From Amaranthus tricolor (lineage: Eukaryota > Streptophyta > Magnoliopsida > Caryophyllales > Amaranthaceae), in assembly GCF_026212465.1 (NCBI RefSeq), contig NC_080048.1, positions 36,251,700 to 36,315,699 on the forward strand: a DNA stretch of 64,000 nucleotides. Direction: 5' to 3'. Both the position numbers and the translations under genes were made by a program. This document shows, piece after piece, positions 23,328 to 37,335 of the stretch. The notes under the pieces are model-generated. The model was not told where the DNA came from. It did not search any database and saw only the letters and a program-made list of their open reading frames with translations. How positions within the stretch are numbered: position 1 is the stretch's first letter; every line of letters begins with the position of its first letter.

Positions 23328-26300
23328 GATCAAAGTGAACTAGACCTGATCAGACCTTAGTAAATTCAGATCAAATTCAATCAGATCAAACAAAGAGAAC
23401 AGACCCAAAATCATAATAAAAGAGTCTTATAAACCGTGTGAAATCTTGTAAGAGTTAAAGAGACGAGTAGTTAAGAGTGAAGGAGACCCGCAAAGGGAAT
23501 CGTAATCTTTGACGAAAAGCACATAACATTGCTATGGTGGACTCCCGCATGTGTTCCTTCATTTGTTCCTCACTTCCTCTCATTTGTTGTTTTTTGGCCG
23601 ACCTTTATTTATGTATAAGTACCACCCACCTACTCTTTAAGTCCAATAATTGGATCAAATGTCTTGGACAATTATAAAACAACATTACATTGAGTTAATA
23701 AATTTTAGTACCAATGATTTTATATCAAGTCTCTTATGCTAAAGAACCCTATATAAATAAGGGGTAAAGAATTATTTAACAATTTATATATGTTGAGTCC
23801 ACCGACCGTGAATAATTCGCATTAGTATGATACTGTTTTTTTTGAAATGACTTCGCAGATATTTGTTTTTAAGTACTTTTTTGAAAGGTTTCATACCAAA
23901 TTGGCATGGGCGGTTCTGGGGATGTGCGAGACGTCCAACCGCATAGGACCCCCAAACTTAAAGGGCCTCATATAAAAAAAATATACTAGAATGATACACT
24001 AATGATGTAGAGTAGTTGGTTGGAGTTTAACTTAACAGTTCAATGGTCCTATGTTCATATTCTATTGATTATATTTTTTCTCTCCTTTTTAAACACTTTT
24101 CAAAGCAACTCTTTAACTTCCAATTTTCAAATATTATCTCTTACATCATTTAATTTTTACTCATTCATTAAACATCAATCATCACCAACTTAATTTATAA
24201 AAATAACCAACATTTCATTTATTAATTTTTCAATCCTTTAAACGTTTACTCTTTTATTAAGCCATCAATCTATTACTAACTTTTGTCTTTCTTTTTAATA
24301 TTAGAGATGGAAATTTAATTTTTAACAACTTAATTTAAGTTATTTTATAAAAGTAGTATTGATAAAATAAAAATTATGTTGAGTTTTTATTTTAGTTCAA
24401 GAAAAATTTTCTTTTAAGTATGAAAGACCCCATTTTTAGAAATTTATGAATTATTGAACAGGGTTTCGAAATTGTTTGCTCCCCCTGCAAATTGGAATTG
24501 GATCACTTATACGTTTATCAACACTTTTTTTTTCCCATGTAAGAATTAAAATTTACACTCAATAATGCAGTTGGTGAGAATTAAGCCCCTTCATACAAGG
24601 TGTAAGGAAGAACCCTTAACTACATGTCTAACCTAAATTCTCCCCTTAAAATTAGCTTTTTATGTTGGATAATTTGTATAGAAAATTAATAAAGATGAAA
24701 AAAAAACTATCTTTCGATTTTTGATAGAAAAAGCTATCCCTTACTTTCCTTTACTCCTAATATAGTTGGAATTCGGAAGGAAAAAAATAACTATTCTTAC
24801 TTTTTTTTTTTTCTAATTATTTTCCCTTTACGTTTTTTTATTTTTTTTTACAAAGGATTATATTAAGAGTCTCATTACAAAGAGCACAATGAACGATCAC
24901 TTATGGCCCATCCTTTTAAGGTACCTATTTTTTGAGGCCTCTACCCATATTTAAAAACGTTTTGTCAATAAACTTTAATATGTTAAATTTTACTTTAATC
25001 TCGTAATATGAACTTTCAAACTTTTGTACGTTGTTAAACTCTCTAATATTCTTCTAAATTCGTTGTTTTTTCTATTTATTATTTATAATTATACTTTTTA
25101 TCATATTATTAAAAACTGGAGCAAAATATATATATGATGTGTATAAGAGAAAAGCAATGTAAATATTTTTCTTAGAATTTCAAAAAGCTTTAAGACTGCT
25201 ATGAAATACATTTCATCAAATATAATATGCATGTTTTTCATTTTATACATAAAAAGTCATTTATTTGTAATTTTACCTAGAATCCCAAAAAAATTAAAAA
25301 CAACACTACCCTATGAAGTAGGGCAAGCAAGGAATCATTTATCTAATTTAGAAAAGTGGTGATATTTATTATTGTGAAAAATTTATAATAAAATAAGTAA
25401 AAAATAAATAGTATAAATTGGAATAGTAGTGAAATCATTTATTGAAGGTGCTTTTCAAAGAAGAAGGGAATGTGTGAAAGAAAGGAAAAATGTTGAAGAG
25501 AGGATAAGAAGGTCAAAAATATGAAAAGGACATTTTTTTTTTTGTCCATTTATTTCATTAAAATATGCTTTTTAATTTATTGGTCAAAATTTTGGAAATA
25601 TGGTCCAACTAAACACCAATTGAGAAAACCTTAAATTATCGAGTGGTGTTGATTGACAAAAGCTAAATAAAAATGGTTGCTTGTAGCAATGGATTTCATA
25701 TTACTTGTATTGTTTTGCATGGATCATTAAAATGGGGGATTTACCTTCCATTTCAATCTAGGCTTTGGTTGGAAGTAGACCTCTTAAATTATGATTTCAT
25801 TTGATCTATCAACTGAAATCATATAGATTCAATGTTTTTAAAAAAAATTTAGTGAATTTTTTTAATTTTTACATCAATATTATTGAGTTGTAATCTAATA
25901 TTTTTTATCAGTTTTTTGTATTTAAGTTTTATATTGCACAATTATGATTTGTAAGGTTATGTTTGGGCAAATATAATAAGAAAAACTATTTTTATAATTT
26001 TGACGAAAATATATATTATTTTTAGCTATTTAATAGTGATTATAATAAAATATTAATAAATCTAGCTATGATCCACTGGACAAATTCGAACAGCCCAAAA
26101 TCCACCTATTTGCCAATCTGTCGGATCTAATGGGAAGAATAGGCAATGTTTCATATTTTCATTCGTAATAAAAGAAGTATGTATATATCTTCTACACAAT
26201 ATACTAAAGAAGAAATAAAACTAACACGTGTCATGGTTATGATTTGGATGAAACACATGTGATGCTTAACTTGATTCGGATTATCACAACCTGAGATCCA

Positions 26301-27988
26301 AAATGACGTTAGTAATTCATGTAAGAGTTCTAAAAAAAGACTTATACTGAAATTTAAATTTGTTGGATCCAATTACGAGATCATGTCACTAAGGCAACCA
26401 TAATTTCAGGATCCAATAAAAGAGAAAAGGCCTTCATTCCACGAATTACATTATCAACATAAAACACCACATACATGTTAGACTTCAACGAAGACAACTT
26501 CACAGTGTTTTGTTATTTAAACTTCCTCATTGAATTTATGCTTATTCATCGTATTATGATCATGTTTAGTTCACTTGATTTTACTGATTCAACTGATTCT
26601 TACTATTTATACTCATTGATCAAAATTTTGTTTTGCTTATTGAACCTAAATTTTATTACAAATAATAATACGGAAAATAAAACTACAAATACAAGATGAT
26701 GTTTGTAGTGTCTCCTTTGTGTATGGCAACGAACTCCTTCCTTGTATGAATTATGAATCTAACGAAAAAACCGTAGAGAAGATTAGTTTGCGACAATAGC
26801 GTCACCAAAAATCTTGATATAGATTGAAGGCGACCACAAGCTTTACTTTTGTGATATTTCCCCCACAAAGGTACTTGGGTTATGATACCGGAAATTCACA
26901 ACGAGATACAATCAATCACATTAACCGATTAGTACGAATCGATTGAACTAAATGATTATGTGTTTTGTAGAGATTAAAATCAAAAAAACAATAAAAAAAG
27001 TTAATTACTCTCTTCTATGTTTCAAGAGATTGAGAGAAAGATGACCGAAATTAACATTTCAAAGATATGTTTGATTTCCATGCACTCACTCTTATTTATT
27101 GAGTTGAAGTGACATATGGATTCATCCAAAACAATACACCAATGATAACTGATGATTATCAGTTAATTATGATGTAAAACATTCGTTCATAACAATATTT
27201 TACTCCATGAAACAAAGTTTCGTTTTACGAACAAAAGCACTGTTCTGAGGTGCTCGAACGAGCATGACCCAAATAACTTTTTAAAAACTTTCTGACGTGA
27301 AAATTCCTAAGTGCTCGAACGAGCAAATGCTCAGACTAACAAACGAAAGCTTTGGAAACAAAATGTCAGCACAGAGTAGGTGTGCTCGAACGAGCATGGA
27401 AGTGCTCAAACGAGCACCTTGGTCGAGCGGGGTATTTTGGCTCCGTTGTTACGTATTTGCTTAGTCTATACTTTAGTACATGTCATAAGTATTTGGATAT
27501 GTCCTACATGCTCTACATACTCAACAAATTTTACTTATTGTAATTATTTTTAGTATCTGATTATAACTAAGTTTAACTGATTAAAAACTAAATTTTACTT
27601 ATTTTTTTTCATTGTAAATAAGAGAGTACTCTTTTTCTCATCAACACATTCATTTTCACTATCTTTTTTTCTTGCTTTCATAGCAAATGTGGATAAATTT
27701 GATGGGATAGAGAAAGTAGTCTTTTTGTCCTTTTATTTAACAATATTTTTAAGTTTTGATTGTTATTTATCATTTTACTTTATTTTTATTTTTGAGAAAA
27801 ACATTGCATCACTTTCATTTATTTTCGTCTATATCTTTTGACATTCTTTTAATTTTTTCCGGCCAATTTATTTTCACTTAATTTATTATCAAATATTATT
27901 AAATAACACAATTTTTCCTTTTGCTAGCCTACTAGACGGACTAAAGAGTATTCAACCTTCATGAAGTGATATGTTAGTTTTTATTTTT
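23328..27988. other. Intergenic DNA with scattered repeat debris
   Basis: This begins with more GATCAG-type units (to ~23400). Around 23900-24070 is a fragment with GGCGGTTCTGGGGATGTGCG followed by TAGTTGGTTGGAG and a TTCAATGGTCC stretch, which looks like degraded retroelement or SINE material; a similar fragment is at ~24540-24650. The palindromic 14-mers at 27251-27416 are listed separately. The rest is AT-rich, with no frame resembling a protein. Confidence 0.45.
27251..27416. repeat. Four copies of a palindromic 14-mer TGCTCGAACGAGCA
   Basis: Exact copies are at 27251-27264, 27312-27325 and 27383-27396, with a one-base variant (TGCTCAAACGAGCA) at 27403-27416. A related TGCTTGAACGAGCA is at about 7096-7109. 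GC content is well above that of the surroundings. No tandem unit joins them, and their role or origin is unknown. Confidence 0.8.
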
Positions 27989-28668
27989 GGGAAATTCTAT
28001 ACGGTGGCATCCAGTTTTCATGAAACGTCAGTGGTAGCACTTTTGTAAAATTTTTCCACATGGTAGCCTCTAATTTATTCACTATCTAACTGCCGTAGCA
28101 TTTTCTGTTAAATTCTTGTTAATTTCCGTTTAATTCATCATTTTGTAAGATTTTTTCACATGGTAGCATGCAGTTTTTGCTCTCAAATATTTAATTCAAC
28201 ATTTTAACGTTTAATTCACCGATTAATTTATCAACGTCCTTAAATGTTGTAACGATTACGTAAATATATATTAGTGCTTGGAATGCACCTTTTGAATTTA
28301 TGAAATGCACCTTTTGAGCTTATAAAATGCGCCTTTTGAATTATTTATTAGTGTTTGTAATGTCCCTTTTGAACTTTATAATGTTAATAATTTGAATGAA
28401 AATAAAATTGTTACAACATTTAAGGGCGTTGATAAATTAATCGGTGAATTAAACGTTAAAATGGTGATTAAACATTTGAGAGCAAAAATTAAATGCTACC
28501 ATGTAGAATAATCTTACAAAATAATAAATTAAACAGAAATTAATAAGAATTTAACGAAAAATATTACGATAATTAGATAGTACATAAACTGGATATTATC
28601 ATGTGAAAAAAATCTTATAAAAATGCTACCAGTAACATTTCATAAGAACTTGATGCCTGAAATTTCCA
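27989..28668. mobile_element. Mutator-type inverted-repeat MITE with 9-bp target duplication
   Basis: A 680-bp element whose two arms, each ~260 bp, are diverged reverse complements: GGGAAATTCTATACGGTGGC on the left, TGGAAATTTCAGGCATCAAG on the complement of the right. They share ACATGGTAGCAT, TCGTTAAATTCTTATTAATT-like and CCGATTAATTTATCAACG blocks. It is flanked by a perfect 9-bp duplication TTTATTTTT (27980-27988, 28669-28677), the length made by Mutator-superfamily transposases. No coding capacity. The right end is ~297 bp upstream of the NPF start codon. Confidence 0.85.
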
Positions 28669-28964
28669 TTTATTTTTCTTAGTAATCTCCTGTGTCACCC
28701 TCACCTTCTGTTGTCAGTGTGAAATCTGCCAGAAACATCAGACTTCCCCCACTATCCTTCTACTACCACTATCATTCATGGGTCATTTCTTTTTTTTCTC
28801 TTTTTTTAATTATTAAAATATAAATATTTATTAATTAATTCTAGTATAAGTTCAAAATAACCAAAAAGATATTCAACACATTTAATTACTCCACTTTCAC
28901 AAAATAAAACACAGTTTCTAGTACTACACTCCTAAGTCCAACAATTTTCTCTCTCTAACCAAAA

Positions 28965-31900
28965 ATGGGGTTTTCAAGTGACGAAGAAAGAAAAATAAAT
29001 CGGCAAAATCAAGAAGAAGATAATGAAGAAGATGAAGTTCCTTCCAAGAGAAAAAAGGGTGGTTTTATTACCATGCCATTTATCATTGGTAAGTAATTAA
29101 TTAATTTTTTAATCATTTCATTGATTTTTCAATCTGAGGATCTTATTGACCGCAACCTCCTTTTCATGGTCTACCATCTTCTATCTCTCTCGAATTTAGG
29201 GATGGGTTGGTGGGTAAAATTAAGTGTCCGCATTTTTTTGTGTCAGGTATGATATGTCCGCTATCTTAATCCCTGGATCCTGATTTGTGTAGAATATTAA
29301 GTCGTTTATTAAATTGGGTAAAATTACACGGATTTTGCACCACGTTCGCCCAATTTGGGCGAGTATAGATATGATTTTTATGGGTTTGAAAATTTTATGT
29401 GCTATGGGTATAGGGAAAGCATATCGCTTTCATCTGCCGGTTTTACCATCTCTATTTTCAATCGAAATACAATACTTATTCATTTCATTGAATTGATTGC
29501 TTAATTTATAAATTATTATTGTGAAATTAATAGGGTATTAATGTTGGATTAAATAAATTTATATGTGCAGCAAATGAGTCATTTGAGAAAGTAGCAAGTT
29601 ATGGATTGACACCAAATATGATTCTATATTTGATGAAGGATTACAAGATGAGTTTAGCCAAAGGCCAGAATTTGTTGTTTTTATGGTCAGCTGCAACTAA
29701 TTTCCTGCCCATTATTGGTGCTTTCTTGGCTGATTCTTATTTGGGTCGTTTTCTTACCATTGGTCTTGGATCCATCATTACTTTCTTGGTAAATTTTTTT
29801 CACTACTCTTGTTTATTTCGGCTACTTTCGTTAGAGTTCGTTTTTTCAAAGAGACGATTTTTTTAATTTTTCTTTTAATTAGTATCAATTGGGCTACTTA
29901 ACTCATATATCTAATACGTCTCGAACAGACAGTCTCTTACGACAATTGCGTCTTTAGTTTTGCTTAACTTACTATCTTCTCATTCTTTGTTTCTTTTAAA
30001 ACGCTTTGATACCATGTCAAATAACTAATTCATTAAAAAGTTTAATTAACAAAGCTAAAAATATATTAAGATAAAAAAAGGAAAAATTGTTGAAAATAAT
30101 TCAAGAATTTAATCGTTTGCATCTCACCCTTTGCTTCACTCTTAGCATTCTTAGAGATCTAAACCACCACAATCTCATGCCTAAATTACTTTTACCCGAA
30201 TTAGAAAATAATCACTAGTTAGAATTATTAATAGCACATGGGTGAAAGATAAAATTGTAATATTTTTGACAATTTCTTCTCATAAAATTAAGATAAAATT
30301 GTTTATTTAAAAACTAATTAATGATACAAATTATTATTATGAAATGAATTTAATTTGTTGTTTTTAATTAGAGAGGGATTAAGAAAGGAGAAGAACAATA
30401 AAGATGATAGTTGTCTTAAGGCACATGATGTTGTTTTGTTTAATATATACTCGAGTCAGCAACATTCAGTGTACAATCTATAAGTCGTAATTATTTATTT
30501 TTTTCTAATTTTTTAAAAATATTATTTCAAGAACTTTGATTAATTAATACTCTTATTTGCTTAAGATCACATGTATGTACGCGTATATGGGGGGGTCCTT
30601 GGTTTTTGTCCTTAATAATTTACAACTTTTTGCATTCGTTTTTTACTCTTTTTCATTTTGTCGCGTCTAAAATTAAATTTTCTTTTCTGAATTGAAATTA
30701 AAATTGGAAATTTTTTTACTGATTTTTTTGGAAATTTTTTGTTACTCCTATATCATCTAAGAAACTATATTTATGATTGAAATCAATGTGTATTTTGTTT
30801 TTTCTAATTAAAACTGGCTTCTGTTTCTTAAACTTACTTCTATTTTATTATTTTTTTATTATTTTATATGATTCATTGTACTCGTTACATTTGAGTTTTT
30901 ATGCAATTCATTGCATTAACTTGATCATTTATATATTTAATTATGTAAAAATTATAATAATATAAAATTATGAAATGATTTTAAAAAAATAATACGAAAA
31001 TATGCGATTAGACAATTCAAATAAGATTTCACCATTTATATTTTTTCGTACCTATTAGCCGCAATGTATTAAATATAGATAATCACAATGTAGGAAGTAT
31101 CAAAATAGAGGAAGTATAATCAAAGAATTAGAAAAGGTACCTATGATTAAGAGACTTTGGCAGATGGTTATTAGCTATTGACTTTTTAGTAGATTTGTTG
31201 GACTATCTAATGGAGTATAGTAGTATTATTTCAGCTAGTCTATTGAGAGATCGTATTTTTGAGAGATTTATTTCAAGTACAATCCATTAAAAAGTAATGC
31301 CTATTTACCATATTCTTAATTATCACTTATATTATCTTTAATGCTTACTTACCGTATCCTTGGTGTTTACTTTCGATATCTTAAATGTTTATTTACATTA
31401 TTCTCAATGTCTACTTATAATATTTTAAAAAATATATAATGGGCTCAATTAGAGATAATCTCTCAAAAAGACCGTCTCTCACAAGAATTTGTGTTAGATA
31501 AAAAGGCCAACAAACCAAAAATTATTGAAAACAGTTAATCAAACTAATTTTGTCATTTTAACTTAAAAACAATTGGCTGAAAAGGCGTTTACTTGTTTTT
31601 GGTGTTTTTTTTGACAAAACAACGAGAAAAAAATCCAAAAAATTAAAACTAATTTAACAGCCAATTATCAATTCAATCAATATAAAAAATTTATATTACT
31701 CGTGAGAAACTTTGTATGGCTCATTTTCCTATCTGTCTCCAGACTTTGGCTAAGTTCAATTTGAACTAATTATATCTATCTACAGGTTTAACTAAAAAAA
31801 ACTAAATTAAAAGGTTAGACAGTCCATTATACAAGTATTAATTAATGATTATTCAAAATATTTGTTTTTTTACTCTATTCATTTATCATACTTACCATCA

Positions 31901-34900
31901 TCCCAATGAGTCTCGTCAAAAGTAAGGTCTACAGATGGTGAAAAATAAGATAAACTAATACTCTCATTACGAGTAGGTTGCAATTGAAGAGAGCTCCTTA
32001 ACTCGAGCATTATCTGAGAATGATCACATTAAATTTGTATTTTTATTTTCAATTTATAAATTAAAATATAATTGAATAAATACTTGTTTGATTCAACGCA
32101 ATTTTATTAATATTAATATTTTATAATTTTTAATTATACACTCATTCAGATATTAACATAAAATAAACAAAATTAGACAATTGATTATAACATGAGGGAG
32201 TGAAAAATGAACCTTGGGAAAGAGAAGTGAAGTACATAGATAGAATTTGGTATAATAATTGCAATGGTTCACAAGTCGAGAACCTAACAGAGAAGAGTTG
32301 GAATGCGGAGTTGTTAATTTGGGACCATATTATTATTACCTGCCTTCCTCTTTATGTAATCATTGTTGTCCATCCCTTCTATTTTTTTTATCATTATTAT
32401 ATTCTTCTAAATTATCATTTTACTTTTTAAATGCTTTCAAATAAAAATAAAAATAAATTCTTGTGTATGACTGTTTCACCGTGAGAAGTTCCCCATACAT
32501 GGATTAAATAATTCAATTAATACAATTATTAGTATATGAGCTCCTTATTTTGAGGTCGTCTTACCGAGAAACGGTCTCTCACAAGAGTAGCTTTCAACTA
32601 AAAACAAATTATTAAAACATAGATGTATTCTAGTACATTTCAATATCTCAATGCTATGAAAATACTTGAGTTGTATTTAGAGAACGGATGTATGCAACAT
32701 TATAGATGTGTTCTAGTGTTTTCAATTGACTCTTTGGTAGCAAATATCACCTGCAATTTTATGTGAATAGGAACTGAAAATGATTAATAAAAAAATGCAC
32801 TCTTTTGAATGTTTGGAGTTGTGCTATCATGGATGAATTACTAACTTACTAGAGGTGACATACAAGTAAAGAAGTAAATCAACTCTTGTTAATTCGTTAT
32901 TATACAGTAGTAAAATTTCACACAAATGAAAATTCGAATTTGGACTTTAAACTTGGGTTAAAAAATAATTGGGGCAAAGGTGTCAAATTTGCACCAATTA
33001 ATTTTGTAAATTGTACTCATTTTGTTCCTATTTAATGTTCCCATAAGAAATATTTACATGATTAAAAAAATTAAATCTTTTAAATAGTAAATATATTATT
33101 TTATTGAATAATAAAATTAATGGAGAAAAAGTCAGGACATAAGCATTAAAAACATATAAAATAAAGTTAATTAAAGGAAAAAATATGCGGACTACAAACA
33201 TAAAAAATGTTAAAAAATTAGTGGAAAATATGTGATGACCATAAGCATTATATAAATATTAAAAAATGTTAGTGGAAAATAGGTGGGCGACCATAAGCAT
33301 TAAAATAAATCAAGATTAGCGTGGCTAAGACTAATTATGTCCCAAAAAAATGATATAAATAGAAAGGTTCCTTAGTAGATTTTACAAAAGAAACTGCTTA
33401 AAATGGAAAACATCAAACACGAACGAAGGGAGTATACATTAACTTCACCACTAAACCGATGTTTCAACTGTCGCCACTAGTATTGTTGAAACTATAACTA
33501 CAAGTTCTTCACAAGTGTTTTTCAAGTGTAATTCTAAGTATGATGATTTGAATTGGTGCAGGGGACATTTTTTCTTTGGCTAACAACAATTGTACCACAT
33601 GTTAAGCCTCCTCCTTGCAACCCTTCAGCCAACAACTGCAAATCGCCTACGACAGGGCAATACGCCTTCCTAGTACTCGGCTATCTTCTAATGTCAATAG
33701 GTGCTGGTGGTGTGCGGCCTTGTTCACAAGCGTTTGGTGCTGATCAAGTCGATCAAAGAGAAAATCCCAAGAATCGTAGGACACTTGAAATCTTCTTTAG
33801 CTGGTACTATGCTTGCGCTTGCCTTTCCGTCATCATTTCTTTGACGATAATTGTGTACATTCAAGATCAATTTGGTTGGAGGATCGGGTTTGGAATCCCG
33901 GTAATCCTTATGTTCTTGTCCGCACTTTCGTTCTTCCTCGCCTCCCCTTTTTATGTCAAGAATAAGGTCAAGAAGAGTCTATTTACTAGTCTCATTCAAG
34001 CTGCTGTCGCTGCTGCACGAAACAGAAAAATGACCCTACCACCCCAAGGTTCGAGTGTGCAGTATTATCATAAGAATTCTTCAATAACCATTCCTAGTGA
34101 CAAACTAAGGTATGTTATATTTTCTTATTTCGGAAACAACCTCTTTGTTGTTACTGACATGGGTATGGTTGTGTATATCTGAATGTCTGGCCCCACAAAC
34201 CACACTCTAGGTGGGAGCCATTTAATGGGATTAGAGTTATGGAATATTGTTGCATATCTGTTAATTGGTATAGTTCGGGATTTAGACGAGAAACCTTACC
34301 GGATTCTAACCTGGATTTAGGTATTTGAACAAAGCTTGTATAATTCAAAATCCGAACCAAGACATTGGTACGGATGGATTAGCGAAAAATCCATGGAAAC
34401 TATGCACGGTGGAGGAAGTGGAAGAGCTAAAGTCTCTTATTAGAGTGCTACCGATTTGGTCAACCGGGGTTTTGATGTCTTTGCACACGAACCAGGGCTC
34501 ATTTGGTCTGCTTCAAGCAAAATCGATGGATAGACATCTAGGCCGAAAGTTTGAAGTACCGGCTGCTTCTTTTGGTACATTCATGATCATCGCCATAGTA
34601 CTTTGGATTCCTATTTATGATCGGGTACTAATTCCCTTGGCATCAAAAATCCGCGGCAAGCCTATTCGCCTTGGTGTGAAGGTAAGAATGGGAATCGGTC
34701 TATTTTTCTCGTTCATCGCTGTGTTTATTGCTGGACTAGTGGAACACGTACGAAGGCAACATGCCATTAAGCAAGGGTTCACAAACAACCCAGAAGGCGT
34801 CCTCAACATGTCTGCCTTTTGGCTTGTAATCCAACATATCTTTAGCGGGTTAGCTGAGGCTTTTAATGGTATCGGACAAACAGAATTCTTCTACTCGGAA

Positions 34901-35263
34901 ATGCCTAAGACCATGTCGAGTATAGCGACGTGTATGTTCGGAGTAGGAATGGCGGTGGCAAGCTTGATAGCTAGTCTTATCTTAAATTTAGTAGATGATA
35001 TTACGAAGAAAGGAGGAAAAGATAGTTGGGTATCAAGCAACATTAACAAGGGTCACATTGATTATTACTATTTTCTTTTGGCTACAATAAGTTTCTTGAA
35101 TATATTGTATTATATTTTGTGTAGTTGGGCTTATGGACCTATTGATGAAAGTAAACAAAAGGTTGTTGATGAAGAGGAGTTGGCTATGCTAAGGAATACT
35201 AGTGTCCAAGAGAAGAGAAATCTTAAAGACAACTTTGGTTTATCAAAATCAAATCAGGCTTGA
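28965..35263 (+). CDS. NPF1.2: NRT1/PTR family transporter, NPF1 subfamily (NPF1.2-like)
   Basis: Proton-coupled MFS/POT membrane transporter of the NRT1/PTR family. Exons: 28965-29088, 29571-29788, 33562-34109 and 34321-35263; 1833 nt, 610 aa, all phases close. The ExxEK-type motif is E44-S-F-E47-K48 in the first membrane helix. Further family marks are LGRFLTIG in TM2-3, FGADQVDQ (TM4-5), the central acidic loop, LPIWSTGVLMSLHTNQGSF, and FNGIGQTEFFYSEMPKTM near TM10. NESFEKVASYGL and GADQVDQRENP point to NPF1 (in Arabidopsis NPF1.1/1.2, low-affinity nitrate transporters of phloem companion cells; gibberellin transport is also reported). Subfamily is an inference and the substrate is not shown. 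Intron 2 is 3.8 kb, with degraded MITE material around 30845-31125. A 211-bp third intron contains a fragment similar to 48355-48450. Confidence 0.92.
30845..31125. repeat. Degenerate MITE-like repeat in NPF intron 2
   Basis: This matches 56336-56600 in order of motifs: TATGATTCATTGTACTCGTTACATTTGA-type start, TTGATCATTTATATATT, AATTATG, ACAATTCAAATAAGATTTCA, TTAGCCGCAATGTATT, and an end near AGAGGAAGTAT. The ends resemble degraded Stowaway termini (..GGAGGAAGTA). Confidence 0.5.
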
Positions 35264-37335
35264 TGCTTCATCATCATCACCATCAATCCATTGTTCCGCT
35301 CTGAAACAGGATCTGAATGAGACAAGTTCATAGACTATTCATACCCGTATTTCCTTCGATGAGAGGGCCAGAGGACTGTGGTCAATATAAGCTTGATGCA
35401 TGTATATGATTATTAATTCTATTTGGTAAAAATATAGATTATGTTTTTTTTGGGATAAGCCTAGAAAATCTCTTACAGATGAAGAGATGAAGAGAAGGGG
35501 AAATTAATTTTTTGTATAGACTTCGTCAGAAAGGTGATAGAAAAATCTTCAACTTCGATTTATCATGATTTTCGGTGGATCATGTATTTTAGTACGAGTA
35601 AAAGAAATATATATGATTTAGGATATAAATCAGATTGTTGTGCTTCACTTACAACCTTGTATGTTTTTTATAGGTGTGTTTATGATGGTATTTTTTTAAG
35701 GGAATTTTTGGTTAATTGTATTCGATTTTAAAACTATGTAAATTAAGGTATAAAATATTTACAAATTCATCCAAAAATTTTATAATATTTCAGTTTGAAT
35801 ACATCTCTCAGTAACTACTTATTTAATGCACAAATTCTTGTATATGACGGTCTCACTGTTAGACTCGCCTTATATATGTGTTAAATATAGCCCAAAAAAC
35901 CAAAATATACTCAATTAAAATAAATTTTTTTTTTTTGCGGTTGTTAGTCAAAGAACCCCTACATGTAAAGTGAGAGTGACTAAAACTTTTTATCGGAAGT
36001 GAGAAGCAAATCTATATTACAAGAGTGAGAAGAAAAATCTCCAACCACTAAACTAATTCATTATTCTCCACTTAAAAATAAAGTTAAACATATTCTTTAT
36101 AATTTGAACCTTTTTACTCACACATGTTGTCTCCGTTTATTTACATGCATTTTTTTTTGATAGCACCTTTTTTTTAAGTAAAAATACTATTATTCCACTA
36201 CTTTGCTTGTGGGTCCCACCATATGTCTCTTAATGACATCTAAATAAGGGTAATATTGAAATCCTTTTCACTACAAAACAAAATTAATGATACTTTTCAC
36301 CTATAAATTTTAATTTATCTCTCATAATGACCTAATATTTAATTAAAAAATTATCTAGATTAATTCATAATTTTGCTACAATAATTTCAACTATTAATTA
36401 ACCATGAATAGACTCAACTTTGAGAGGTATATTTCTTTAGTATATTTTGTAACTGGATGACTTGTTATACTAATATTTATTTTTTTTAAAAAAGATAAAC
36501 TAAAATAAAATTTCGAAAAAAGATTTTAAATATTTAGAAAAAATTTCTAATTTTTTATTATTTAAAACTTTTTATTTAAACTTTCAAATTTTTACTTTAA
36601 TTTTAAATTAATTTTTAGTTTACTTTTTTTGGTGAATTACCTAATATAGCAGGTTATCGGTTACGCAAATTTACTCTAGAGTCTAGATAAATACCCCTAA
36701 AGTTAAAATTATTTATAGTTAACAATAGGTGGGATTATTATAGGAAAATCATAAAAAAAAATCATTTTAGCTATTCTTTCCTACTTAATTTTAATGTCAT
36801 TTTGTAAGCAAAGAAAATTTTACAACATTTCACTTTTTTTCTCCACGATCTTAATTCACGTGCCATTATGCTAAGGTACCACAGGATGAAGTAATAGTTT
36901 GTTGTAAGGAAACATTACCATCCAAAATAAAATTAGGCCTACTTACAACTATCTGGTCATTGAGAATCTTAGATTATCTTATTAATTAACAATTTTGCTC
37001 TTTCATCTTTATAATAAGATTTTTTTTTTCTCACTATTTACCTAAAATTAATTTCCTTATATGTAGGAAATTTCTAGCTAGCCTTCCACTGAATTAAAAA
37101 AACTATCCATTCATATAATTTTTTCTTTTTAGAGTTATAAAATTTTACAAGTGTCAAATTCAACGAAAAACGCTACAAGTCAATATTAAAAGAGCAAATA
37201 AACCATTAATTATTAAGTAATACTTAAATTAGTAACATTTTCTTAATATAAAATTGACAAAAGTTGTTAATTATTTTCATATTCATATCCCATTTTTATA
37301 TTTAATTTCAACATACCAATTACAATTCTATAAAA
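35264..37335. other. Intergenic region between NPF and peroxiredoxin genes
   Basis: The first ~500 bp should hold the NPF 3' UTR. About 36340-36760 resembles a diverged copy of the MITE at 7461-7762 (ATTAACCATGAATA and TATAGTTAACAATAGGTGGG in opposite arms). The last few hundred bases are the AT-rich promoter of the peroxiredoxin gene, with no obvious element. No gene is seen. Confidence 0.45.

Noticed and set aside
27251..27416. CRISPR array or operator cluster
   Set aside because: Plant nuclear DNA, irregular spacing and only a 14-bp palindrome; kept as a repeat of unknown role.
26151..27543. Several short open frames
   Set aside because: No family features, biased composition, no plausible splice partners.
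35534..35731. Extra coding exon after the NPF stop
   Set aside because: The NPF protein is complete at 35263 with a normal C-terminus; this frame is not family-like and lies in the likely 3' region.
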